Source: Micropterix aruncella (lineage: Eukaryota > Arthropoda > Insecta > Lepidoptera > Micropterigidae). From it: 64,000 nucleotides of DNA. Shown piece after piece: positions 25,065-36,559 of the stretch (position 1 is its first letter; each line of letters opens with the position of its first letter). A program made the translations under genes and the position numbers. The stretch is taken from the NCBI GenBank assembly GCA_944548615.1, contig OX155980.1, positions 58,762,533-58,826,532 of the forward strand, given 5' to 3'. The notes under the pieces were generated by a model that ran no database searches, was not told the DNA's origin, and worked only from the letters and a program-made list of their open reading frames with translations.

Positions 25065-25920
25065 ATATGTGAGGAGTGCGATTGCGATTTCACAAGGCAA
25101 GCGGCTATGAAAGTACATGTAGTCGCAGTTGACAGGAAATTGAAGAAATACCCGTCTGGAAAATCTGATTAAAATTTTATACAGAAAGTACATTTACACA
25201 GAGAATTTTATTAGAAAGTACATTTATACAGAAAGTACACATAGAATCAGTTCACAGGAAATTGAAGACATACCCCGTCTGGGGAATGCGATTGAAATTT
25301 TACACAGAAAGTACATCTGAAAGTACTCATAGAATCAGTTCACAGGAAGTTAGAGAAAAACTCAAGTATCGGAGAAAAACGCATGCGATTGTGCTTTTAG
25401 AAGTCAAAGGGATTTGAATCTACATATAGACCCAGTTCACAGGACATTCAGGGATGCAGTGAGAAATGTGCTCGTTCATTTTCCTCGAAACAGTGGTTGA
25501 ATTGAGTGGCTAACTAACGTTTATGAGAAATTAAAGATTTATTTATGTGCAGAATGCAATCGAACTTCGTACAATGAACACAAATAATTTTACTCGTACA
25601 TTTAAACAAAATACACGCAGCATTGGTTATATAAATAGTGATTAAATTCTAAAGCGTTTCAATAGAATTTTGTAATTATTAGAACCATTTACTATTATTA
25701 TTATGTCCTAAAAATGCTGGTCTCAATTCTAGTCTGGCCATTAGGAGTGGAAATTAATTGTTATGGGAAGAAAATATTTTGATGTGGCAACGCTTACCCT
25801 TTTGTCACACCAATTTTGTACTCTTGGTTCAGTTCATGAAATTGCGTTTATTTTGTCATCTATTTTTGTTATTCATATTCTTTTCCGTTAAAGACGAACA
25901 AAACTATTCGAAACGGAGCT
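25065..25920 (+). pseudogene. Decayed continuation of the zinc-finger array, copy A
   Basis: Directly after the TAA the same frame gives ICEECDCDFTRQAAMKVH (a complete finger start), then broken finger pieces: KKYPSGKSD-stop, FTQKVHLKV, ESVHRKLEK and, near 25460, CSEKCARSFSSKQWLN. The last trace is LCAECNRTSYNEH. This implies an ancestral protein of roughly ten fingers. Homologous remnants follow copies B-D, F and G. The region ends at the antisense LINE tail. Confidence 0.75.
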
Positions 25921-26140
25921 AATAATAATGATAATAATGCTTTATTTAAGAGAAATTAGTATAAAAATTATGTCTTAAACACTACCCAACTAGGTTAATG
26001 CCCTTACTAGGGTAGATTCTTTTCTTCTAAATTAAGATGCGCACGTAATTTTATACTGCAATTAAAAACTATGGTAATATTTTACATGTTTATATAATAT
26101 TAAACATTATACATATATTATTCTCAATTATATATAAATA
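25921..26140 (-). mobile_element. Antisense LINE 3' end
   Basis: Starts with (TAA)n-like tail TAATAATGATAATAATGC and contains the stem-loop AATGCCCTTACTAGGGTAGA, the reverse of the CTACC...GGGCATTA...GGTAG element in the 3' UTR of the LINE at 4.7-6.4 kb. Probably a very short 5'-truncated insertion of the same or a related family. Confidence 0.55.
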
Positions 26141-26477
26141 TATACATGTACCTACTCGTAATATTTACATACACTTGCATTTACATACACGTATTTATCT
26201 TGTATATAAAAATAAATCGCCGTGCGTTAGTCTCGCAGGATCTCGGAAATGACTCGACCGATTTGAATTATTTTTCTTTTATTTTGTTTTGCTTGATTCA
26301 GGGATGGTTAACAAAAAAATATTTAGGAAAAACTCAAAGAAACAGCTGAAAATCGAAAAAATCGAAATTGGTCAATTTGGGAACATTGGGCACTTTCTAG
26401 ATGGCTATCGCGGCGATCGTATAGTTTGACATCTGCGTTATCCATACTGTTATTCATTCCGTACAATGTGTAAAATT

Positions 26478-27215
26478 TCAAAAAGTCGAAAAGTCAAAAA
26501 AGTCGGAAAAGTCGCAAAAGCCAAAATAGTCAAAGAAGTCGAAAAAGTCGAAAAGGTCGAAAAAGTCGAAAAAGTCAAAAAAAGACAAAAAAGGCGAACA
26601 AGGCAAGAAACTCAAAAGTCAAAAAAATAAAAAAAAAACAATGTAAGTCAAAAAAGTCGAAAAATGCGAAAGTCAAAAAAGTCGGAAAAGTCACAAAAGT
26701 CAAAAAAGTCAAAGAAGCCGAAAAAGTCAATAAAGTCGAAAAAGTCAAAAAGGTCGAAAAAGTAAAAAAGGTCGAAAAAGTCGAAAAAGTCAAAAAAGTC
26801 GAACAAACCAAAAAAGTCAAGTCAAAAAAGTAAAAAAAAACAATGTAAGTCAAAAAAGTTAAAAAAGACGAAAAAGTAAGAGACAATGAAGTCTAAAAAG
26901 TCGCAAAAGTAAAAAAAGTAAAAAAAGTCTAAAAAGAAGAAAAAGTCGAAAAGGTCGTAAAAAAACGAAAAAGTCGGAAAAGTCTAAAAAGTCAAAAAGT
27001 CGAAAAAGTCAAAAAAGTCAAAAAAGTCGAAAATGTAAATAAAGTCGAAAAAGTCGAAAAAGTCGGAAAAGTCGAAAAAGTCGAACAGGTCGAAAATGTC
27101 TTAAAAGTAAAAAAAGTAGAAGTAGTCAAAAAAGCCAAGAAAGTCAAAAAAGTCGAAAAAGTCAAAAAAATCAAAAAAGTTAAAAGTGTAAAAATTCGGA
27201 AAAGTCGAAAAGTCG
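26478..27215. repeat. (GTCGAAAAA)n-type 9-bp minisatellite
   Basis: About 740 bp of 8-10-bp units, mostly GTCGAAAAA and GTCAAAAAA with small variants, interrupted once by a partly duplicated AAACAATGTAAGTCAAAAAA motif (about 26636 and 26836). Strong strand asymmetry (purine-rich plus strand). Apparent frames on the minus strand (Phe/Thr/Leu/Ser repeats) are a by-product. Confidence 0.93.
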
Positions 27216-27424
27216 AACTCGAAGTCAAGGTCGATTTCGATTTTCGAGTTTTAAAGGGTGTCGCTGGGTTGGGGTGGGGGGGGGGGAAGGTGTTCTTGTT
27301 TTAGGATTAATGATATTAATATTCAGATGAATGACGATCCTGGCTACTTGACAGGAAAGTCTTGGGGTGACACAACCGTTTTTTTAATGACATAACCACG
27401 AATTTAAAATACAAGATGAAGCTG

Positions 27425-28295
27425 TTAATCCAAAATTGCTTGCAGTGGTGCCTAAGAATATGATCTATGGACTTCGCGAAGTTTATAACAATATCTCGCC
27501 CTGTATGCTCGATAGTAACTTTTCCAGGCGTTACCCGAGAGACCTGCTTTTTAACATTTCCCTTCGAATCCAAGCGATTTGTGCGTCAAATATAAGGACT
27601 ATATATCTGAGGATGTTTTGCATCGTGAGTGTCGCCAAACTTTATATCCGACATTGCAAATGCCTGCAGAAATTCTTAATGAGACATTGATCATTATATA
27701 AGACATGTGTTTAATAATGGCGAATAAAGTATTGACGTATTTGGGCATGATATCACACAATCGTCCAATGCTCGTTGCATTTAACCACGAGTTACAAAGA
27801 GAAAAACACTACGACCCCGAATCATTAGCGTAAGCTGTTCGTACAAATTTTAATGATTCGCAATTGAATCAACAGCAAAAGTCTGCCTACGAATTTTTGA
27901 TAGATGCTGTGAACAAAGGAAATGGTGTAATTTACTTCCTGGATGCTCCCGGAGGGACTGGTTATTAATTTCATTAGTTTTGGCGAGGATTCGATCGCAG
28001 AATGAATTTGCCCAGCATTGGCTTCGTCTGGAATAGCAGCGACTCTGTTTTGAAAATGCCACTGAACATGCAAATCAACGAGACACCAGCCTGCAACATC
28101 GCCAAAAACATGGATATGGCGCAGGTTCTATAGATATGCAAATTGATCGTTTGGGACGAATGTGCGATGCCCCATGAGATCGTTGAAAGCTCTTCTGACT
28201 ACATTTTTATTTGGTGGAGCCATGATTCTATTTTCCAGTGATCTTCGTCAGACTCTTCCAGTTATTCCACGTTCAACTATAGCTGCCGAAATAAA
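27425..28295 (+). pseudogene. Helitron helicase (Pif1-like) relic
   Basis: From 27591 one frame reads KYKDYISEDVLHRECRQ, LQMPAEILNETLIII, a stop, DMCLIMANKVLTYLG, FNHELQREKHYDPESLA, a stop, and FLIDAVNKGNGVIYFLDAPG, then GTG where Walker A is broken by a deletion (the conserved GK-T is lost). Later pieces are KMPLNMQINETPACNIAK, CKLIVWDECAMPHE (Walker B) and SSDLRQTLPVIPRSTIAAEI. The order is that of Helitron helicase motifs I-III. Two nonsense codons, several shifts and the LINE insertion at about 28296 inactivate it. Confidence 0.88.
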
Positions 28296-28605
28296 CACCT
28301 TTTCCCTGCCGGTCTCAAACAGCCACAAAGTAAGTTTTCCCTTTTTTATATGCAAGCTTTTGCATTGTTTTAACTTATCTTGAAAGTAATTGTGGAGTTT
28401 AGGAGATACAAAACTAAAGTGCCTTTGTGCAAATTTAGTTTTAGTTTTTTTAATTACATGTTTTCTGATGCACAACCTCTAGTTAGAATGTTGTGGTCAG
28501 TGATGTTGCGTGTATGCGGATTATTGAGATAATAAAGTAGGGTTACTTTTGCATACATCTGTCTAATGTCAAAAAGTCTCAGCTCTTTAAATAGCTAGAG
28601 AAGTC
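28296..28605 (-). mobile_element. Antisense LINE C-terminal fragment inserted in the Helitron helicase
   Basis: On the minus strand LFKELRLFDIRQMYAKVTLL and, after a shift, KTKFAQRHFSFVSPKLHNYF followed by FETGREKVF match the C-terminus of the LINE RT at 4.7-6.0 kb in order, with clear divergence. Helicase sequence stops at the LINE edge, so the LINE interrupts the Helitron gene. Confidence 0.82.
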
Positions 28606-28934
28606 GTTTTCAGAGGTCATGTTTTATTTGACATTTCGTATAGTTTAACCACAAATTGTTGGTACCTACCCTCCTCAATCGTAGCTAAAATGAATGATTG
28701 GTAGCTAAAATAATGATGAAAGGAGCATTCGTACACAAACATTAGCCTAACAAATAAATTAAATATTACTAATATTTTGGTAAGTGAGTGTTGTATGCAC
28801 GACGGTTTTTCGAAATTCGCGCGCGCCAATCCCCCCACCCCCCCTCCCCTCCCCTCACCACCTTTATAATCTACGTAGTAGCGGTAGCGGTATGCGGCCT
28901 ACCCGAGGAACATCGGATTGACAGCTCTTTCAGT
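28606..28934. other. Helitron interior, noncoding
   Basis: Contains a C-rich run near 28830-28860 and no recognisable coding. The helicase C-terminus expected here is missing. Confidence 0.5.
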
Positions 28935-29030
28935 CTACCCTAGAAAACGGCGGCTGCAACGTCACCGAAACGTCGGGTGTTACAAAGTTCACACGGTAAA
29001 TTCGTTTTTCATCTTATTTGTAATATTCTT
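28935..29030 (+). repeat. Single arm of a foldback element
   Basis: CTACCCTAGA, ACCGAAACGTCGGGTGTTAC, AAGTTCACACGGTAAATTCG and TTTATTAATAAATTG-type flanks match the right arm of the 166-bp foldback at 50350-50515. Only one arm is present here, close to the Helitron 3' end. Confidence 0.75.
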
Positions 29031-29334
29031 CATATTCATATTTCATTTATTAATAAATTGCACCCGTGCGAAGCCGGGGTGGTCGCTAGTATATCTATAT
29101 AAATAAAAATGTAACTGTAGGTACGTTTGTATTAAGTCGCATTATATTTGAAATTTTGACAAAACGTTACATTCCAGTAGAATCGTGTTTTAGAATAATT
29201 GATTTATTGATAAAATAATTGATAATGGTTAAAAAAACAATGTTCAAATTATTTCGCGTGAAATTGCGTTAGAATTGCGTTAGAAATTGCGGAGAACGCA
29301 ATAGTAAAAGTGTTCCATTTCCAAATAACATTTA

Positions 29335-30370
29335 GTCATGAGGAAGGTTGTCGTGATAAGATGTGGTAGTCTGTTGTCATAGTTGATTTCAAATCCTGGA
29401 GCTCTTAAAACTCCCTTCGAGTAATTCCCAACCCACCAACCGACGAGGAGGGAAAGTAATGTGAACGCACAAACATTTTTTTCGAGATGGCTCATTTCTT
29501 AACTAATGGCAAACAGATGGAACGGAATTCAACCTGGTTCGTCCGCACACCAAGATGGCTCATCAATATTATTTATGAAATTAATATTCGGATAAAGTTA
29601 GTCATTGGCTGCTTTTCGGGAAAGTCTTGGTGTGACACAACCGATTTTTTAAACATTGACAATAGATCGCAGCCAAAGATTCTGTATTTTTTGACAAAAT
29701 ATTGTGGTCTCGGGGTCTTGGCAATAAAGCCCAATCATCTCTTAAATTTAATTAATACGAAATACAGTCACCTGAAGTTAATTTTAAAGCGCGCAAGTCT
29801 TTATCTAAGGGGCTACCTATTTTGCAGCCATTTCTGATAGATATGATGTATTCAGCAGGAATTATTTTGTTTTCCATATTTATTTCTACGGTTAGGCACG
29901 TAAAATCTGCTTTCATCTGGGTATGCTTACTACGAGGTACATATTTATGTGTTATTGTAATATTTTTCACTATTGCCAAATCAAGTCGTGTTGGATAGAA
30001 TCATATTTCGGTTTTGCCGCACCATTGACTCTAGAATATTATTGGACCATTATTAGTTGATACAGTTGGTAGAATATTTATGTACGAATTGCTATTAATG
30101 GAGCAGGAATTGGTATTATTGTTTAAGTAATAAATTTACGAGTTATCTGCCTAGTGACATACCTATAAGTTTATTCAAAACAAATATTTTAAATGCTACA
30201 TAAGAATGGCCATGAACCTTTTAATTATCAACATGTAATTTAATCATGATTATATTAGTGTGGTAAATTCGTTTATTGCAATTCATTAAAAATAATAACA
30301 TAAAAATGACAAATACATTACGTCATTCAAAATACAAATATAGTCGATTTTTAATAAATACTCGGTTGAT
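29335..30370 (+). repeat. Segmental duplication copy 2, left part
   Basis: Counterpart of 13690-14660, lacking its (TA)n insertion. Contains a partial R-A start (29425-29490) and the short GGGAAAGTCTTGGTGTGACA box near 29610 that also occurs in the Helitron and other repeats. No gene. Confidence 0.8.
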
Positions 30371-30699
30371 ATAGATTCTATAAGGTTTCGATTGTACGCT
30401 AAGAAAATAATATGTACGTGGGCTCCTTAAATAACGTTCCCCCTAACGGCAATAATGCCATAAAAAGGATACATTTTAATAACAACGCAACGCCATGCTT
30501 GAAAATGTATTAAGTATAATGGTGTAAGATCATTGCTTCATGTTAAAACGTCACAAACCGTCAGTTGTCTTGATAATACGATGTAGCAGTGTCGTTATCG
30601 ATTGTATGAGGCGCCATTATCGACCATTAATTGTATAACAAGGCCACCATGTGTATCCGACTTCAGGATCAGAGAAAAAATCCAATCCAATTGCAAAAG
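30371..30699. other. Segmental duplication copy 2, noncoding
   Basis: Counterpart of about 15075-15415 (anchors: ATGTACGTGGGCTCCTTAAA, CATTGCTTCATGT, ATTGTATGAGG). The 415-bp segment unique to copy 1 is absent at its left edge. Confidence 0.7.
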
Positions 30700-30955
30700 G
30701 GGATGAGACGGAGAGATGTTATTTCTCCGAAACTGTTCATCCTCTACATTGGATGATGTTTTCAAGCTTTTGAACTGGGATGGATATGGCATCAACATCG
30801 CCGATGATGTAGTTATCATGGCGGAATCGATGGACGATCTTGGAGACGAGACGATCAATGCTCAGAGACTTCAATACCGTCTCCCAACAGGTGGGTCTAA
30901 AAATGAACATACATATATAGGTAAGACAAAATCATGTCGAATGACGAAATTAACT
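30700..30955 (+). pseudogene. RTE-type LINE RT relic, shorter copy
   Basis: Reads LNWDGYGINIADDVVIMAES then MDDLGDETINAQRLQYRLPT, then KTKSCRMT before the match breaks off. It shares with the longer relic at 15.4 kb the deletion that joins GINI to ADD, but ends where that copy continues for another ~700 bp into YLGQ...WTDD. A later internal deletion in this duplicate is the simplest reading. Confidence 0.85.
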
Positions 30956-31379
30956 GGATTGCATTTCAATTCTGTCGATAGAAAGCAATAACATGACACC
31001 TACTTACATACATGTCACACGCTCACATATATATAAACATTTCACATTAGGGTTGGTTGTAAGAGATTGTCGTATGATTATAAACACGCTCATTGCGAAA
31101 TTTTACAAAAAAGAGTAGAAACAAACAAAGAAACAGACATACGTGAACCGTTAAACAGACATATGTGTATCGTCTCGACTATGTAGTAGGTAAGTTGGTG
31201 TCAAATTGGTAAGTAATGAAATACAAAAAACTTAAACAACAAAATTTCGGATAAGCAAAGAAGGGTTTATAATACCGAAAATTGCAATTAATACCAAAAC
31301 GAATTCATATTTTCCTTTTGGTGCCATAGCCGTTAATGAATGTTAGTTATCATATTGACTACAATAACTGTGTTCACAA
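30956..31379. other. Segmental duplication copy 2, noncoding
   Basis: Counterpart of 16380-16790 with a few small indels, e.g. an extra TTAGGGTTGGTTGTAAGAGA stretch near 31048. No coding. Confidence 0.7.
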
Positions 31380-31640
31380 CGTATTTTCGGTCCAACAAGG
31401 TATTTGTGTACCAAATTTTAAGTCTCTAAGTCCAATATTTTGAGGATTAATGTATGACTAGTGCGCCCCCTGGTGGACCGCTTTCAACCAAACTCTTTGA
31501 AACCTTGCCATGACCAAATGATGTCTGCATGCCAAATTTTATCTCAATCGGATGAAGCGTTTGGGAGGTACAACAGACATACAGAAGTGCGTTACAAAAC
31601 TTTCCCTTCTCGTCGAGTGGTCGGCCGGGAAAATAAAACA
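31380..31640 (-). repeat. Dispersed repeat family R-A, copy 6
   Basis: Duplicate of the member at 16.8-17.06 kb, with GTGCGCCCCCTGGTGGACCG and AATCGGATGAAGCGTTTGGG. Confidence 0.82.
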
Positions 31641-32886
31641 AAGTCTTGTGGTCCTTAAATAACGATCTTCCTGGCCAAAATAACGGTCAAATAAGGACAC
31701 GCTTCCGACCAGATGTATCACCATACTGGATAATGTATAGGACATAATGGTGTATGACCATTTATTCCTGGACTATAAAACGTCGTTGCCGACTTTACAC
31801 TTCTAGCAGTGATATATATACACACTACATCTCTGCAATACATTGAATGCCTTTACGTTCGAAACTTCGTTTTATATTATAACGCCACTTTAGTGTAGTG
31901 AGATGCGTCCTGCCGATACTTTTGAATTCCACGGTGGCGTGTAACCGCTAATCTACTGTTACGTATGCAGCTTTTAACAAAGCCGCTTATTTGCTACATT
32001 TGGGTTATTGGTACTGATATATATCCATGGATCTTGTAGGCTTGTCAGCATTATTGTAATTACGTTTTACTATTACAATACAGGCTGATGTAGACGCTAC
32101 AATTTAAGTATGTATGCAGCACCGTTACCGCGGTATCGTATAACTATGCAAACGGTGTAATGTAATAATCAATTCCTTAAAATCCATTAACAGTCTTTCC
32201 ATGGGCATTTTCCTTGATTGCAGCTACTAACCAACTAATATTATCCCCTTTTATCGATTTCAAACAACGATACTAAAATGACTACTTTGTTCGCTCTCGA
32301 TCGACCTATATTAGGATTTAAATAAATGCTCAAAAAAAACTACTCTCAGGCATAGAAGTCATAACCTATTTTCTGTTGTGAATAAGCTGACTGCCAGCCG
32401 CCAGTAGCAGCCTGAAGGGTGCATGTATGAATTCCGAAAAAGGAACGTGATTAATACCCCAAAAATGCTAATTAGATGATTTCTACAATTTACAATCTCC
32501 AAACCAATGATATTTCCACAATCGTACAAATCATGCAAATTATTTTTAAAATTTTATATTATCAAAGAACTGAACAATAAGAAATGGATGAATAATATTA
32601 TGTCTCATTTCTCTTTTCTTGAAGATTGTGTATGTTTTTACTGTGTATAATGACAGGCGAGAAAATATTTTATGAAGCTATCTTTCGAGTGGCGCCAAAA
32701 ATTACAAAAATACCAGTACATATCCCTTCCCAAAAGAGATGACAACGGAAATAACATAAAACCGATCGCACGGTGACCATGATTTTTTGGATAATTGAGA
32801 AATTTTAAGAAAGCAATAATGTTTGGAAAACAATTGCAAAAGTAGTCCCTGATGACTGAAAACAGCTGCGTTTAGAATGAATCCTG
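31641..32886. other. Segmental duplication copy 2, noncoding
   Basis: Counterpart of 17061-18240. Its last ~75 bp (about 32810-32886) also matches 38265-38330 inverted, which marks the outer limit of the inverted repeat shared with amplicon copy B. Confidence 0.7.
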
Positions 32887-32952
32887 ACAACTCGATTCTC
32901 ATCGAAAACTCCACGCAGCTCGCTTCGCGTGGAATTTTGAATGGAGTTGTTA
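32887..32952. repeat. Recurrent hairpin, degenerate copy
   Basis: Same hairpin as at 18260 but with an insertion (CTCATCG) in the left arm and a substitution in the right arm, so pairing is weakened. Confidence 0.8.
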
Positions 32953-33949
32953 ATTTAAGTAGATTGGCGTTTATTTGCCTTTTCAGACACTACCTATTGA
33001 TTTTAGCGTTTAATTATTTAGGTAAAAAAAATCCTTTTCATACGTTTTTCTCTTAGATTGATAAGGAGTTGAAGCAAGATATAACCTAGCTGTTGCCGGC
33101 GACTTCGTCTGCGTGCGATTTTACAATGCGTTCTTTAACACTCCGGGACTAACTACCTGACTGACCGAGCGATCGAGCGACTGACTGAAATATTATAGAA
33201 AACTTAGTTGATTTTGAAAAAAACTGTGAATGCTATTATTTTATTATTAATAACTAGCTTAAATATAAATATTTTGATGCCTGTAGCTTCAGCGGTTTCG
33301 ATTATCCATACTACAGAATGTCACCCTTTTATTTCATTTCGTGGTGGTTGAATTTTAAAAAATCCTTCTTAGTGCTTCCCTCCACTATCAAATAAAGACC
33401 TTTTCAACATTACGAGTTTCAAGATCTAACTTTTTGGGTATCTCCGTACCAGAATTAATCCCTTTATTTCCCCCCTCAAAGTTTGTTTTCGAAAAAAATG
33501 TGAACGTCATTACTTTTCATATGTAATGAGTAGCTTGAATATAATTTTTGATCTCTGTAGCTTTAGCGGTGTCGACTTTTCATTTTACAGAATTTCACCC
33601 CTTCTTTGATTTCGTAGGGGTGCTTCCATCCACTATCAAAATAAGGGCTGTGCAAAATGTCCAGGTTCAAGATCTAACGGTTTGAGTATCTACATACAAC
33701 AATTCTTCCCTTATTTCACCCCTTGCCCCCCAAAGGATGGTTTTTAAAAAACTGTGAATATCATTATTTTTCATTTGTAATGAGTAGCTTAAATATATTT
33801 TTTTATAGCACTAGCTCCAGTGGTGTCGATTTTCTATACAACAGTATTTCACTCTTATTACCCCCTTAGGGGTTGAATTTCCAAATACCCCTACTTCGTA
33901 CTAGTTTACATCATAAAAGGACGCCTTCTGCAAGCCTAGTTGTCGTTAA
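32953..33949. repeat. Degenerate ~200-bp tandem modules, duplicate
   Basis: Counterpart of 18319-19180. Contains GTTGCCGGCGACTTCGTCTG and four module-like blocks with the TTTCAAGATCTAAC and ACAGAATTTCACCCC boxes. Confidence 0.7.
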
Positions 33950-34640
33950 AATTGCAGCCAAGGTAAATAATATCTTCTCCACTCGAATTCAGTAATCAGT
34001 AACTGTAGGTGTATTAAGGTCATTGTGCGGTGTTCAATTTCGTCCCATATTCGTCACTAACTCTTTAACATAGTCGATAAGTATATCAATGCTGATAGCA
34101 ATCACTACAATATCAATTGTATATCTTATATTGTTGATGTTTACGTCGTATAACTTGCCGTTTAACGAAAATGGGAACTTTTGGATGTATGTACTTAGTG
34201 CTTTCTTAAAGTAAAACTGAAAGAAGATGTGATATAATGCAACCTTGTCTGATTCCGCGCTGATCTAATTTCTAATGGTGCATTGGCGTTAGTAATGATA
34301 CGCAATCCTTTGTCATATATTCCTACTTGTTAGAGAACTTTGAAAACTTCTTTTTATGTCTAACTCTATCTAAAGCTTTCTTAAAGTCGATGAAACATAT
34401 TATATGTAACCTCAGTACTAACACCTGGATGGATCCTCTAGTTCTCTGGTTCCGCAATTAATTTTACAATTTGTATTACCATATATTTTTGAGTGTACTA
34501 TTCGCTGGAAAAAATCAGGACTGGAGACATGACATTGATAGTCCGAAGTTCGCTACATATTTTGGCGTTTATCTTTTTAGAGATCGTTACAAAAGTTGAT
34601 TTCTACCAGTCAGTAGGAATATTACCGGTCATATAAATTT
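33950..34640 (-). pseudogene. Antisense non-LTR RT relic, duplicate
   Basis: Same relic as at 19.19-19.84 kb with partly different lesions. Here motif A reads cleanly as FIDFKKALDRVRH (rightmost base near 34397), confirming RT identity. ITGNIPTDW and the KICNE-type segment are near its right end. Confidence 0.82.
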
Positions 34641-35210
34641 TATTTATGGGGTCACCAACCTCCTTCTGAAGACCCCACCTCCTTCCCCCACCCCTTCCCC
34701 TTCTCCACCCCCCCCCCCTTCTATCAACTGTGGTTATTATTCCGATATGTAAAAATGAAAATATGGCCACCTTGATTGTGTGCGCAATAAACAAATTTAG
34801 AGGACAAAAGTGTAATCTTCGCCAAAAAATTACCTACATTTTCAAAAAATCGCTTCTACCACATTAAAACTTTCTCAGCAAGTAGCCAAGGACTGATTTA
34901 ATTTTAAATATTATTTTCATAGATTAAATCTATGAGCCGGCAGATGAACCCGCTTGGAGTCCGTTACAAAACTATCTCCGGCGGTGCGGTTTGTTTGGCG
35001 GCTCTTTGTCTAGCCTTGGGCGGCTCAGCGTTAATATTTGATTAAAATGAATTGTGGAATTTAAATATTATTAGTATAGCATATATATGATATATTCTAA
35101 CAGAAATTTAACCATGTTATTTCGGCCCAACCAGGCCGACATCGGATAGCAGTTGGCGACATCCGACGTAAATATGATTTAATAAGAGTTTAATTTCTTT
35201 GTGGATTATA
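34641..35210. other. Noncoding part of the repeat unit, with poly-C tract
   Basis: C-runs near 34680-34720, CTTTCTCAGCAAGTAGCCAA and AGCCGGCAGATGAACCCGC boxes as in the duplicate at 19.84-20.35 kb. Confidence 0.65.
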
Positions 35211-35530
35211 TATCTGTGTACTTATATAATCTGTGTACCAAATATCAAGTCTCAACGCCAATATTTCGGGATTGATATATAACTTGTGAGCCCTCTGGTG
35301 GACCGATTTCAACTACAATCTTTTGCACTCTTGCAATGACCAAACGATGCCAACATACCAAATTTCATCTCAATCGGATTAAGCTTTTGGGCGCAATCTT
35401 GAAGGAATACTTAAGACAAATATACAGACACTGAGACAAACTTCTATCTGGAAATAATCTTAATCGTCTCAGGGGGCTCAAAATGTATATTTACATCTTC
35501 ATCTCAAAAAAAATCTAGCGCCTTCAAAAT
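35211..35530 (-). repeat. Dispersed repeat family R-A, copy 7
   Basis: Reverse-oriented R-A, nearly identical to the forward copy at 36.56-36.9 kb with which it forms an inverted pair centred near 36.04 kb. Confidence 0.87.
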
Positions 35531-35569
35531 ACTTACTTTCCTGGTCACAATAGTTGCAGAAACTTTTCG

Positions 35570-35705
35570 CGGGTGTAGCTGCCATGTCACCCCAGCCCTG
35601 CTCCTGCCCCGCAGCCCCCCTTTACCCGAGGCCCGGCGCGGTTCACCCAGCCAGCCTGCGCTCCGGCTCCGGCTTCGGCTTTGGCCTCCCAGGCACGAGA
35701 ATATG
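35570..35705. other. GC-rich island, shorter duplicate
   Basis: Matches the right half of the GC-rich block at 20.76-20.99 kb (CCCGAGGCCCGGCGCGGTTC, CAGCCAGCCTGCGCTCCGG). The left half of that block is missing. Confidence 0.6.
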
Positions 35706-36253
35706 CTAGATCTGTTATTATAATAACCTATTGTTTTTATAATAACCTATATTTTTTAATAACCTATATTTTTTATAATCTTAATTTTACTGTTTTATAA
35801 CCGACTCTTCGTTTTTATATTTTGACTATCTACAGTATTTAAGCAGTTCCCATTATTTTAAAAAGATCTTAAATCTTTATTTTAAATTGAAATATTAATT
35901 GTTTTACATTTAAAAAATGGTCGATATTTTAAAAAAATATTATACCTACCACATAAGGTATAATACCAGTTACTCAACTTGACTATACCAAGAGTAGGGA
36001 TTCCTACCAACTGGCTTATTTGAATAAATAAAATTAAAAAAATAAATTGCAGTGTATCATAAACCGACTACCTACCTATGTCGAAAACTCCTCTACCTAT
36101 CCCCTACCAATCCCCTTAACAAAATACAAGATAATACAAAATTTCTTTAACATATACAAATATTTAAATAGCTTATATCAGAATTATTTTTTTTACATTA
36201 TCGTATTTTTTTTATAAAGCTTATTTATATGTGTTTTTTGTAACACTTGTAAT
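35706..36253. other. AT-rich DNA up to the amplicon edge
   Basis: Short ATAACCTATATTTTTTA repeats near 35725-35775, then sequence shared with 21.03-21.2 kb (CCGACTACCTACCTATGTCG). At about 36253 the order breaks: spacer S follows here in the opposite orientation to that after 21.18 kb, so this is an inversion/duplication junction. Confidence 0.6.
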
Positions 36254-36559
36254 TTGACCTAAGCAAAATGACAAACATTGCAAGGTAAATAAGCTTGTAA
36301 ATGATAGTATCTCTTTGAAGCTCTTTTTGACGTTCTTTACAAATGGCCTCCTGATATGTGTTTTAATACGCCGTTCAATAAAATGTGACAGAGTATGTTA
36401 CTTCACAGCAAGAAATTAAACTGAATTATTAACTGATGTTTGCTATCCGATGTCGCCCAACTAAGAAATGCATGTCCTTGAGCGAACATTAAAAAACAAA
36501 GAGTCACAATGGTTTTCATAGGTATAAGAGTTATTATAAGAAGTAAGTATTTTGAAGGC

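Larger units (their letters stand above)
26198..29089 (+). mobile_element. Helitron, ~2.9 kb, degenerate
   Basis: The 5' end TCTTGTATATAAAAATAAAT then CGCCGTGCGTTAGTCTCGC matches the familiar insect Helitron start. The 3' end has the GC hairpin CACCCGTGCGAAGCCGGGGTG, split here by its loop, followed by TCG and CTAG. The element is flanked by A on the left and T on the right, as expected for Helitron insertion between A and T. Inside are a minisatellite, helicase relics, an antisense LINE fragment and half of a foldback element. No HUH/Rep domain was found, so it is non-autonomous now. Confidence 0.82.

Noticed and set aside
26575..27228. Phe/Thr/Leu-rich frames on the minus strand
   Set aside because: By-product of the (GTCGAAAAA)n minisatellite; not membrane proteins.
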